Origin: Eubacteriales bacterium
GTDB taxonomy: Bacteria; Bacillota; Clostridia; Christensenellales; MB2-83
Direction of reading: 5' to 3'
Length of the DNA stretch: 43,547 nt
Assembly: GCA_018385275.1 (NCBI GenBank)
Contig: JAHAZM010000070.1
Span: 1-43,547, forward strand
Shown: piece after piece, positions 24,139-31,452 of the stretch
How the letters are laid out: each line of letters starts with the position of its first letter
How positions within the stretch are numbered: position 1 is the stretch's first letter
Made by a program: the position numbers and the translations under genes
The notes under the pieces: model-generated
What the model saw: the letters and a program-made list of their open reading frames with translations, nothing else
Told to the model about the DNA's origin: nothing
The model's database searches: none

Positions 24139-25119
24139 TTACGAAAACAGGGGAGCGAGGAAGGAGGCGTCGTGAAAACTAAAACCAGCATAGTTTTTTA
24201 CACTTGCAGTTTCAGCAAACCCAGTTATAACATGGTTTTCTCCCGAGGGGAAGAAGTTGATGTAATAAATGGTATCCGTGTACAGATCAAACACTATGCT
24301 GAGAATACCATCCGTCAAATACTTGTCGAATTGGGTCAAAAGACGTTTCGGCTTCTCCGAAGAAGTCGTTGCAGTAGGAGAAGGCGTGACCGTTTCTTGA
24401 CTGGCCGGGGTTGCAAAAGGAGGCATCTTTAGATTCTCCCGATCATAGCGAGCGGACGGATCGATCTCATACAGTTTTTCCAACGAGTCGCCCACCTGCA
24501 GGTCGGCAAAATCAGCAAAGCTTTTCGGACCCGTCATCGGAACGAAGAAAAACTCATTCCTCGTATACCAAAGTTCATCATCCGTGGTATACCAAAGCTC
24601 ATAATCCGTTGAAGCGTTGTGATAATAGACGCAGAACAGCACATCCGGGAAGCCTTCTTCCGCTAAGCGAACCACCAACGCAACCAAATCATCCTGCACA
24701 GGCAGGATCATCTCCATGTCCCAATCATCCTCGTTAGCCCAAAAAGACGCCCTATAATACAGCGAGGTGCCTAAGAAATCAGATCCTACTATAAGCGCGC
24801 GCGTGAAACTCTTTACATACTTATACCGATACGGAGTCAATTCGGAGACTGTACGATGAGGAGCCGCTTCCAAGATCCGGTTCATCGTCCCTTTATCCCA
24901 TCCCACGATTCTCTGCCCCTCACTGAAAATGGGCGCGTCAGGATATGAACCCGCACGCATGATTAATTCTGTGAGGGAGAGTCCCGGGGTAAAAGGAGAA
25001 GTCGGAGTCGGCGTCGGAGCAAGCGTCGGGGTCGGAGTCGGGGTTGGCGTCTGCGTGCAGGAAGAAAGCAGAAACAGGCCGGTGAGAAGAAGGGAGACGA
25101 GGGATAATGCTTTTTTCAT
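24139..25119 (-). CDS. Lipoprotein of tandem family, member 2
   Basis: 326 residues. Signal KKALSLVSLLLTGLFLLSSC with lipobox LSSC, then a Pro-Thr linker of about 20 residues. Family landmarks: WDKGTMNRILEAAP, RTVSELTPYRY, FFFVPMTGPKSFADF, GDSLEKLYEIDPSARYDREN and FHDASFLAPLFS at the end. A tract encoding repeated LWYTTDDELWYTRNE (near residues 180-195) reflects a small internal duplication. A Thr/Ser-rich insert (SPTATTSSEKP) follows the conserved domain. Surface lipoprotein of unknown function. Confidence 0.83.
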   Translation of the reverse strand: MKKALSLVSLLLTGLFLLSSCTQTPTPTPTPTLAPTPTPTSPFTPGLSLTELIMRAGSYPDAPIFSEGQRIVGWDKGTMNRILEAAPHRTVSELTPYRYKYVKSFTRALIVGSDFLGTSLYYRASFWANEDDWDMEMILPVQDDLVALVVRLAEEGFPDVLFCVYYHNASTDYELWYTTDDELWYTRNEFFFVPMTGPKSFADFADLQVGDSLEKLYEIDPSARYDRENLKMPPFATPASQETVTPSPTATTSSEKPKRLLTQFDKYLTDGILSIVFDLYTDTIYYINFFPSGENHVITGFAETASVKNYAGFSFHDASFLAPLFS

Positions 25120-25218
25120 TCTATCAACCTCCTTGGTTGGGAAACTATCACCCGTAACCGGGCCGGAAAGATATAAGAAAAGAGGTGCTCCGGCCCGATC
25201 AAGAGCTGAATGGGGAAA
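25120..25218. repeat. Shortened intergenic copy C of the array
   Basis: Retains the GGCCGGAAAG...GTGCTCCGGCC part of copies A and B but lacks the 11-bp CTCCGGCGGGG hairpin, so it is either an older form or a deletion derivative. Confidence 0.7.
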
Positions 25219-26150
25219 TCACGAAAACAGGGGAGCGAGGAAGGAGGCGTCGTGGTAGGTATAGTCGGGAACAAAAGGATCATGAACCGCGGGATAATCG
25301 GACGCCACATGGTTCTCATTCGAAGGATAGAAAATCAGTTGTTCAACAGTATCCGCGTTGATATCAATCTTCACATGAAAGATCCCATCCGTCAAATACT
25401 TATCAAACGATACAAAAACAGGTGTGGTTTCCGCAGAAGGCGCCGTCGTTTTTGTCGACATCATAAAGGGAGTTCTTGTATTTATCTCCCGATCATAACG
25501 AACAGAAGGATCGATCGCATACAGTTTTTCCAGCGAATCGCCCGCCTGCAGGTCGGCAAAATCAGCATAGCTCTTCGGTCCCGTCATCGGGAGAAAGAAG
25601 ATTTCTCCCGGTCTGATCCAACACTCGTAGTCTTCGGCAGACCCTCTTGAAAAATAGACGCACAGCAACACATCGGGATATCCTTCTTCGGCTACGCGGC
25701 ACACCACTGCAACCAGATCGCTTCGTACCGGCTGGATCAACTCCATCTTCATGTCTTCTACCTGAGCGTTCAATTCGTACAACGTATTATCCACAATCGT
25801 CCCACGGTCTACAATTCTCCGTGCGTATTCCCTTACGGCACTATACGGGTACGGGGTCAATCCGGAGATCGTAAAACGAGGAGCCGCTTCCAGGATCCGA
25901 TCCATCGTCCCGTTATCCCATATTGCAACAATCAGTTCACTTCCGTCGGGATTCTTCAGCGCACGCGTACCTGCCTGGTCAATCAATTCACCGAGAGAAA
26001 GCTGCGGAGTAGGTGTCGGAGTCGGGGTTGGAGACGGAGCAAGCGTCGGGGTGGGCGTCGGTGTTGGAGTCGGGGACGGCGTTACGACACAGGAGGAAAG
26101 TAAGAACAGGCCGGTGAGAAGAAGGGAGACGAGGGATAATGTTTTTTCAT
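25219..26150 (-). pseudogene. Lipoprotein of tandem family, member 1, frameshifted at codon 4
   Basis: The start region (AAGGAGG then ATG at 26150) is almost identical to that of member 2, but one G is missing after the A6 run of codons 2-3. The ATG frame therefore reads a wrong peptide and stops 22 codons later. Restoring the base gives a normal signal and lipobox LSSC, a long Pro-Thr linker and, from about 25986 on, an intact 255-residue family domain: WDNGTMDRILEAAP, FFLPMTGPKSYADF, GDSLEKLYAIDPSVRYDREI and YHDASFLAPLFS. The body shows no other damage, so the defect is recent, programmed, or a sequencing error. It is the promoter-proximal gene of the array. Confidence 0.8.
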
Positions 26151-26163
26151 TCTATCAACCTCC

Positions 26164-26409
26164 TTAACTGGTTGTGATGCGGAGAGCCATCTTGTGCAAT
26201 GTTTTTTCATCATTATCTCCCTTCAATATTCTTCTTGTCCTGCGGCACAGACCCGCACATGACCTGCCGCGCTGTCCAACATGATTTGTCTGACTCTGAT
26301 CATGTGCGACAGAAAAGAAGATCCAGCGACGCCTCCTTTCGTCCGGGGCGCACGCGAGGCGGCGGAAAGCCGGAAGCCGATATATCGTTGTCAGCCCGTG
26401 CGCGCTCAC
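26164..26409 (-). CDS. Doubtful short ORF upstream of the lipoprotein array
   Basis: 81 codons from a GTG with GAGGAGG upstream, placed just downstream of the 26442 promoter. The residues are rich in Arg and Cys with no recognisable motif, so this may be only a leader region. Near its end lies ATGATGAAAAAACATTG, which echoes the start of the lipoprotein genes and may be a remnant of another copy. Kept because a promoter and a ribosome site precede it. Confidence 0.25.
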   Translation of the reverse strand: MSAHGLTTIYRLPAFRRLACAPDERRRRWIFFSVAHDQSQTNHVGQRGRSCAGLCRRTRRILKGDNDEKTLHKMALRITTS

Positions 26410-26441
26410 GCGTCAATCCTCCTCTTTTTCCTCTTTTTTCC

Positions 26442-26470
26442 ATTATATCACCGTTTCAAACACATTGCAA
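26442..26470 (-). promoter_or_regulatory. Promoter of the lipoprotein array
   Basis: On the minus strand TTGCAA (26470-26465), 17-bp spacer, TATAAT (26447-26442). It leaves a ~290-nt leader before the first lipoprotein start at 26150. The 26471-26555 stretch shows nothing else. Confidence 0.7.
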
Positions 26471-26555
26471 TACCTGATTTGTAAATAGTTTGTTAACCAC
26501 GAAACATGATGGAAAAAGTGCGGTACGACAAGCGGTTTGCGATTTCAGGCAAAAC

Positions 26556-26582
26556 AAAAAACCACCCCGGAGGGTGGTTTTT
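26556..26582. terminator. Terminator of the glmM-cps operon
   Basis: AAAAAACCACC and GGTGGTTTTT around a CCGGAG-type loop; A and T runs on both sides allow action in either direction. Confidence 0.9.
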
Positions 26583-26592
26583 GCGTTACAGA

Positions 26593-27240
26593 CTATATTT
26601 CCTGATCGAAGCGGGAAAGGTCCAGTTTCCTGACCGCCGCGGCATAGCGCGCGTAATGCTCCGGACGATGCGCGTCGGTGGCGATCAGGTCAATAAGCCC
26701 TTTATTCAGCAGCGTACGGGCCGTCCTGGCCGTTTTATCAAAGATGCCGCCGGAGAGGGACAGACCGTCCAACTGAAGCTGGCAGCCGCGGTCGCGCCAG
26801 CGCTCCGCGACGATCGGGTTTTCCTCGACGCATTGGTAGCGCTCCGGGTGAGCGACAATAATATCGCATCCGGCTCGCTGGACCATATCGATGACCCGTT
26901 CACACACGCCCGCCGAACCATTGAAATCAAACTCCAGCAGGAGGGTCTCCGTACCGTCGAGACAAAACTCACGCAAACGGTCTTTCAACTCGAGGCAGAG
27001 CGAATAATGAAACTCAAAGCCCAGCTTGAGTCGGATCCCGAGCGCATCAGCCTCCGGCGCCAGTTCCTCATAGCGTCGACGGATCAAATCCTCGGCTTGA
27101 TACCGTCCGCGCATATGCGGTGTGGCAATGATCGTGTCAATCCCGATGGAGCGTGCCGCGCGAAGCATCGCCAGCGACATATCCCGGTCCGTCGAGCCGT
27201 CGTCCACACCGTATATGACATGACTGTGCATATCCAGCAT
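26593..27240 (-). CDS. cpsB: CpsB/YwqE-type PHP tyrosine-protein phosphatase
   Basis: 215 residues, AAGGAGG before the ATG. PHP-fold metal motifs are clear: MLDMHSHVIYGVDDG at the start (HxH), IIATPHM near 38-44, CDIIVAHPERY near 126-136 and LIATDAHRP near 184-192. CpsB phosphatases remove phosphate from the tyrosine cluster of CpsD-type kinases and so control exopolysaccharide polymerisation. Gene order glmM-cpsC-cpsD-cpsB with the kinase next door supports this. Length is a little short of the usual ~240-255. Confidence 0.92.
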   Translation of the reverse strand: MLDMHSHVIYGVDDGSTDRDMSLAMLRAARSIGIDTIIATPHMRGRYQAEDLIRRRYEELAPEADALGIRLKLGFEFHYSLCLELKDRLREFCLDGTETLLLEFDFNGSAGVCERVIDMVQRAGCDIIVAHPERYQCVEENPIVAERWRDRGCQLQLDGLSLSGGIFDKTARTARTLLNKGLIDLIATDAHRPEHYARYAAAVRKLDLSRFDQEI

Positions 27241-27265
27241 GGGGAAAAACCTCCTTCAATAAGGA

Positions 27266-27967
27266 TTACTTTTCCGGATTTTCGTTCTGAGAATAATAAT
27301 GCGAATAATAGCCGTGGTAATCGATTTCTTTTTCATCCACACGGTTCATGACGCAGCCGAGGATCCGCGCGTTGGCCTTCTTCAGCTGATCGATGACGCC
27401 CTGTTCCTTCGCCGCGTCGACCTTTCTTTCTGAAATCACCAGCAGCGTACCGTCAGTACGCGCGGCAATGAGCGCCGCGTCGATGAACGCGCCGAGCGGC
27501 GGCGTATCGCAGATGACGACGTCGAACTCCGCCATAGCTCTGTTGAGGAAAATCTCAAAACGCTTCGAGCTGAAGATTTCCACGCTGTTGGGCGTATTCG
27601 GAATGCAGTCAATGAGATACAGACCCTCCTGCCGGGTGGGCAGCGCGTATTCCTCCACCTTGTGCTGGCCGTTGTCATCGGTCAGCAGCTCGCCCCAGTT
27701 GTGTTGGGCTCTGAGCTTGAAATTCCCGCGCAGCTTCGGCTTGCGGCAGTCGCATTCGACGAGCAGGGTCTTTTTGCCCTCTTCGGCCATGGAAATGCCC
27801 AGGTAACACGAGATCGTGCTTTTCCCTTCTCCCGGGAGCGCGCTCGTCACGGTAATGGAACGGATCTCGCTGTCAATAGCGGAAAACTGGATATTGGAAC
27901 GCAGGGTTTTGATGGCATCACGGATGCCGCCGCGCTCACCGCGGTATTCTTCTACAATCGTATTCAT
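27266..27967 (-). CDS. cpsD: CpsD/CapB-type BY-kinase (tyrosine autokinase)
   Basis: 233 residues. Walker A is SALPGEGKST near 42-51, the Walker A' is LLVECDCRKPKLR near 67-79 and Walker B is VVICDTPPLGAFID near 150-163. The C-terminus has the autophosphorylated tyrosine cluster, YHGYYSHYYSQ. This is the cytoplasmic kinase half of a split Wzc-like system; the membrane activator is the CpsC-like protein encoded immediately upstream, overlapping by ATGA. Together they govern chain length or export of a surface polysaccharide. Confidence 0.93.
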   Translation of the reverse strand: MNTIVEEYRGERGGIRDAIKTLRSNIQFSAIDSEIRSITVTSALPGEGKSTISCYLGISMAEEGKKTLLVECDCRKPKLRGNFKLRAQHNWGELLTDDNGQHKVEEYALPTRQEGLYLIDCIPNTPNSVEIFSSKRFEIFLNRAMAEFDVVICDTPPLGAFIDAALIAARTDGTLLVISERKVDAAKEQGVIDQLKKANARILGCVMNRVDEKEIDYHGYYSHYYSQNENPEK

Positions 27968-28641
27968 TTTTTCAGCCTCCCGTTGGCGTCTTTCTTATTG
28001 GGGATCTTGGCCAACACCGTCAGACCCAGGATCTCCTCGGCGTCTTCGGCGTTCTTGATCTTGGTGTTGAGCATTTCCATCACAATGATGACGATGGCTG
28101 TAATCAAAAGCGCCGCGATCCCGGCCACGACGACGGTTTTCAGCAGTTTCGGCCCGGCAGGCTTATCCGCCTGTACCGCGTCGTCGACCACCGTGACGCG
28201 CACGTTCGCGTAATCTCGCGCCATTTCAATGATGACGTCGGTCATGACGTGGCAAATCGCATAAGCGACGTTGGCGTTGGGACCGACGATGGAAATTTCC
28301 ATCTGCGTCGTGCCGGTAATGACCGCGACCTCCAGCGAATAGCCTTTCAGATCCTCGATACCGAGCGTTTTGGCGACTCTTTCCTGAGCGTAGCGGGTCT
28401 CGGCAAAGGATTTGAAGTTGGCCGCGTGAGACTGCGCGGCGGCCAACTGCGCCGAAGTACTGGGCGCGTCTTCTCCCGTCGTAATGTCGATGTAAACCTG
28501 CGAGGTCGAAATATAATAGGGCCTCACGAACGCTTTGGTATAAATCCCCGCGACCAGCATGACCGCCACCGTTACGATCGCCAGCCAAATTACATTCTTG
28601 ACAAGGAGTTTCCCTATCTGTTTGATGGTCAACGTCTTCAT
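27964..28641 (-). CDS. cpsC: CpsC/Wzz-type polysaccharide co-polymerase, kinase activator
   Basis: 225 residues with two membrane helices: VIWLAIVTVAVMLVAGIYTK near 14-35 and LLKTVVVAGIAALLITAIVI near 170-195. The region between is extracellular (Wzz domain). Its end before helix 2 has the Pro-containing segment VQADKPAGPKLL typical of Wzz proteins. The short cytoplasmic C-tail would dock the CpsD kinase. AAAGGA precedes the ATG. Confidence 0.9.
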   Translation of the reverse strand: MKTLTIKQIGKLLVKNVIWLAIVTVAVMLVAGIYTKAFVRPYYISTSQVYIDITTGEDAPSTSAQLAAAQSHAANFKSFAETRYAQERVAKTLGIEDLKGYSLEVAVITGTTQMEISIVGPNANVAYAICHVMTDVIIEMARDYANVRVTVVDDAVQADKPAGPKLLKTVVVAGIAALLITAIVIIVMEMLNTKIKNAEDAEEILGLTVLAKIPNKKDANGRLKK

Positions 28642-28654
28642 ATAGATATCCTTT

Positions 28655-29995
28655 CTAAATCAGAAGATTCCGTTCTTTCATCGTATCGATAATGCCTTTG
28701 ACGGCCGCGGCGCATTTTTCATCCGTCAACGCCTCGGCCATGACGCGGATCAGCGGTTCGGTCCCGCTGGCGCGCACAAGGACTCTGCCGTTCCCCTCGA
28801 GAGACGCCTCCGCCGCCGCAACGGCCGCTTTGACCGCCTCGTCGTCCATGACTTGCTGCTTATCCTTCACCCGCACGTTGCGCAGCAGTTGCGGATAAGC
28901 GCGGTAATCCGCCGCCAGCACCGAAAGCGGTTGTTTTTTCTCCAGCATGACTTCCATGATCTTGACGGCCGTGATCAAGCCGTCGCCGGTAGAGGCGAAT
29001 TTGCTGAAAATGATATGTCCGGACTGCTCGCCGCCGAGACGATGGCCGTTTTTGGCCATGCTCTCATAGACGTATTTATCGCCCACCGCCGTCTTGACGT
29101 AACCGATACCCAGCTCATCGAAGGCTTTATACAATCCGAAATTGGACATGACCGTGGTAACGACCGTGTTGTTGTCCAGTTCGCCGCGCTCTTTCATATA
29201 ACGGGCGCAAACGTACATGATCGCGTCGCCGTCGATGACCCGGCCGTTCTCGTCCACAGCCAGACAGCGGTCTGCGTCGCCGTCGAAAGCAAATCCCACG
29301 TCCAGATTGTTCGCCAGGACATAAGAGCGAAGGCCCTCGATATGGGTCGAGCCGCAGTTGGTGTTGATATTCAGTCCGTTCGGATCGTTGTTGATCACAT
29401 AAGTCTTGGCGCCGAGCGCGTCAAATATACTTTTGGCGATCATCCACGCGCTGCCGTTGGCGCAGTCGAGGCCCACGCGCATCCCTTTGTAGGAACGCAG
29501 CGCCAGTGAAATGATATAGCCGATATAGCGGTTGCGGCCCGCGGCATAATCGACTGTGCAGCCGATGTTTTCACGCTCGGCGAAAGGCCGTTCCCCTTCG
29601 CCGTCGAGATACTTCTCGATCAGCTCGACGAGGCTCTCGCTGACCTTCTCGCCGTGCTCGTTGAGCAGCTTGATGCCGTTATCATAAAAAGGATTATGGC
29701 TGGCGGAGATCATAATGCCCATGTCGAAATCCTCCGTCCGCACCACATAGGAAACGCTGGGCGTCGTCGTGACGTGCAGCAGATAGACGTCGGCTCCGGA
29801 AGCGGTCAAACCGGCGGCCAGCGCATATTCCAGCATATAACTGCTGCGGCGCGTATCCTTGCCGATCGCAACTTTGCCGCGTTTTCCTCTTGAGCAGTAA
29901 TGCCCCAGAAAGCGTCCGACCCGGAAAGCCTGCTCGGCCGTCAACTCGATATTGGCCTCGCCACGGAAGCCGTCCGTGCCGAAATATTTGCCCAT
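28655..29995 (-). CDS. glmM: Phosphoglucosamine mutase
   Basis: 446 residues, normal GlmM length. It starts MGKYFGTDGFRGEAN. The phosphoserine loop is MISASHNPFYDNGIK (Ser99). The magnesium loop is FDGDADRCLAVDE near 240-252, the sugar loop is GGEQSGH near 322 and the phosphate loop is RASGTEPLIRV near 410. It converts glucosamine-6-phosphate to glucosamine-1-phosphate for UDP-GlcNAc and thus cell wall synthesis. It heads the leftward operon with the cps kinase genes (13 bp to cpsC), linking precursor supply to polysaccharide control. Confidence 0.96.
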   Translation of the reverse strand: MGKYFGTDGFRGEANIELTAEQAFRVGRFLGHYCSRGKRGKVAIGKDTRRSSYMLEYALAAGLTASGADVYLLHVTTTPSVSYVVRTEDFDMGIMISASHNPFYDNGIKLLNEHGEKVSESLVELIEKYLDGEGERPFAERENIGCTVDYAAGRNRYIGYIISLALRSYKGMRVGLDCANGSAWMIAKSIFDALGAKTYVINNDPNGLNINTNCGSTHIEGLRSYVLANNLDVGFAFDGDADRCLAVDENGRVIDGDAIMYVCARYMKERGELDNNTVVTTVMSNFGLYKAFDELGIGYVKTAVGDKYVYESMAKNGHRLGGEQSGHIIFSKFASTGDGLITAVKIMEVMLEKKQPLSVLAADYRAYPQLLRNVRVKDKQQVMDDEAVKAAVAAAEASLEGNGRVLVRASGTEPLIRVMAEALTDEKCAAAVKGIIDTMKERNLLI

Positions 29996-30030
29996 ACGCG
30001 ACTCCTTTCAAACAAGAACATATCAAATGT

Positions 30031-30059
30031 ATCATATCAGTTTTCAGACATTCCGTCAA
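30031..30059 (-). promoter_or_regulatory. Promoter of glmM-cpsCDB
   Basis: On the minus strand TTGACG (30059-30054), 17-bp spacer, TATGAT (30036-30031), close to the divergent riboswitch promoter. Confidence 0.8.
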
Positions 30060-30071
30060 GTATTCATCTTC

Positions 30072-30100
30072 TTGACAGAACCGTGCGCGTTAGGTATAAT
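30072..30100 (+). promoter_or_regulatory. Consensus promoter of the cobalamin riboswitch operon
   Basis: TTGACA (30072-30077), 17-bp spacer, TATAAT (30095-30100), both perfect. Transcription would start near 30107, just before the riboswitch. Confidence 0.9.
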
Positions 30101-30109
30101 CAAGGCGAC

Positions 30110-30270
30110 AATTGAATCCATGCTGTACGGTTCACGGCTCAGCCGTGATGAGAGGGAAGTTCGGTGAAATTCCGTCGCAACCGCCATTACCGTGATCGGA
30201 TCCTGGAGGATCCGTAAGTCGGAACACTTGCCGTATCAGCGTCGGTAGCAGCGTATCCCCCGATACGCGA
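30110..30270 (+). ncRNA. Cobalamin riboswitch
   Basis: The conserved core is readable: GAGGGAAGTTCGGTGAAA (30151-30168), TTCCGTCGCAACCGCCA, then TTACCGTGA, which match the cobalamin aptamer core (GGGAA...GGTGAAAATCC...GCAGCCCCCGCTACTGTGA). The B12 box is AAGTCGGAACACTTGCC (30216-30232). Supporting helices are CACGGC/GCCGTG near 30133-30147, CGGATCC/GGATCCG near 30197-30214, and the hairpin GCGTATC/GATACGC near 30251-30268 whose C-rich loop could make the kissing contact typical of these switches. It sits between a perfect promoter and a terminator ahead of the import genes, so cobalamin should repress the operon. Confidence 0.9.
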
Positions 30271-30326
30271 CACTTTTGGGTTTTGAAAGGTGCGCCGTTT
30301 TGCAGGTGTTTTTCGCCTGAAATTCT

Positions 30327-30357
30327 GCGCTTGTGTCCGGTCGACACAGGCGCTTTT
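30327..30357 (+). terminator. Riboswitch-controlled terminator
   Basis: GCGCTTGTGTC and GACACAGGCGC pair with one G-T wobble around CGGTC and are followed by TTTT. A preceding CAGGTG/CGCCTG stem (30303-30319) is a possible antiterminator partner. It ends just before the ribosome site AAGGAGAG of the first gene. Confidence 0.8.
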
Positions 30358-30373
30358 ACGCAAGGAGAGAAGC

Positions 30374-30664
30374 ATGAACGAAAAAGAAACCGCCGTTCGC
30401 CTGCTGCGTGACGCCGCCGCCCGCCTGTCCGACCAAAACCGCTATCCGCGGCGTTCGGATCTGAGCGACGCGGACGTCGCCTTCATCAAAGCGCATTTGG
30501 GTCCCTGGCCCAGAGCGCTGGAGGCGGCGGGTCTCAAACCGCCTCGCGACGAAGCGGCACATCTCGAAAAAATCCGTCAGAAACGTATCCGGGCCAGGGT
30601 CCGCCGCCGCTCGGCCAAGCTGGAGCTTTTGTCGAAAAAGAATACGGAGGATCATCCATTATGA
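30374..30664 (+). CDS. Small HNH-repeat-like putative DNA-binding protein
   Basis: 96 residues from the ATG at 30374 (AAGGAGAGAAG upstream). The N-terminal helix is followed by YPRRSDLSDADVAFIKAHLG and PWPRALEAAGLKPPRD. This pattern (YPtr..l......i...fGsWp.AL.aAGL) resembles the homing-endonuclease-associated repeat (HNH_repeat), a small DNA-binding module. The C-terminus is very basic (RQKRIRARVRRRSAKLELL). No nuclease domain is present. It is the first gene behind the cobalamin riboswitch and overlaps the next gene by 4 bp, so its synthesis should follow cobalamin starvation. A regulatory role is a guess. Confidence 0.75.
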   Translation: MNEKETAVRLLRDAAARLSDQNRYPRRSDLSDADVAFIKAHLGPWPRALEAAGLKPPRDEAAHLEKIRQKRIRARVRRRSAKLELLSKKNTEDHPL

Positions 30665-31452
30665 AAAGAATCTTTGTTTTTCTTCTTTGTCTGCTCGTGG
30701 CTGCGGCGGGCATGACATCGGCACTGGCCGTCACGGCCGGCAACAACGTCACCGTGACGATCATCGTTCAGGGTGAAATCGTTTTGCCCCATAAGGACGT
30801 GGCGCTGACCGACGTCGACAGCGACGGCGCGCTGACCATCAGCGACGCGCTGGCGGCCGCGCACACGGACTATTACCCGGGCGAAAACGGCTTTGCCGCG
30901 GGTCCCGGCGCCTATGAAGGCCTGAGCCTGCTCAAACTCTGGGGCGATGAAAGCGGCGCTTTCATGTATTTCGTTAACGACGTGAGCGCTTACTCGCTGT
31001 CCGATCCCGTGAACGCCGGCGACGACGTCGTGGCTTTTGTCTTCACCGATCAGACCGGCTGGAGCGACTCGTTCTCTTATTTCGATAAAAAGACCGCCAA
31101 CACCGAACCTGGCGAAGCGCTTGAGCTGACGCTCTCGATGCTCGGTTACGACGATAACTGGAACACCGTCGTCAATCCGGCGGTCGGCGCGATCCTGACT
31201 GTCGACGGCGACCGAACCGACGTCACCACCGACGCCGACGGCAAAGCAACCCTGACGTTTGACGAGCCCGGCACCTATCTCGTCAGCGCCGTTTCCGGCA
31301 CGCAGCAGATCCTGGTCAATCCGATCTGCATCGTGACCGTCGGTCAAAACCCTCCCGCGGGCGAAGCCGACACGACGCTCTGGATCGTCCTGGGCGTTGT
31401 CGCGCTGACCGTGATTACCGTGATGGTCTGCCGTCGCCGCGTTCATGCGTAA
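30661..31452 (+). CDS. Membrane-anchored surface protein with DUF4430-like and Ig-like domains
   Basis: 263 residues. Signal peptide of ~23 residues (FVFLLCLLVAAAGMTSALA). Residues ~28-140 resemble a DUF4430 beta-grasp-like domain: VTVTIIVQGEIVLP, TISDALAAAHTDYY, then FMYFVNDVSAYSLSDPVNAG and DDVVAFVFTDQ, with the family's order 'Y.VN.....L..GD.V...Y'. Residues ~170-225 look like a bacterial Ig-like fold (AILTVDGDRTDVTTDADGK). It ends with a membrane helix (TLWIVLGVVALTVITVMVC) and a basic tail, so it is anchored outside. DUF4430 matches the beta domain of animal transcobalamin and intrinsic factor, and the gene is under cobalamin riboswitch control. I infer a cobalamin-binding or -handing surface protein. 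Confidence 0.78.
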   Translation: MKRIFVFLLCLLVAAAGMTSALAVTAGNNVTVTIIVQGEIVLPHKDVALTDVDSDGALTISDALAAAHTDYYPGENGFAAGPGAYEGLSLLKLWGDESGAFMYFVNDVSAYSLSDPVNAGDDVVAFVFTDQTGWSDSFSYFDKKTANTEPGEALELTLSMLGYDDNWNTVVNPAVGAILTVDGDRTDVTTDADGKATLTFDEPGTYLVSAVSGTQQILVNPICIVTVGQNPPAGEADTTLWIVLGVVALTVITVMVCRRRVHA

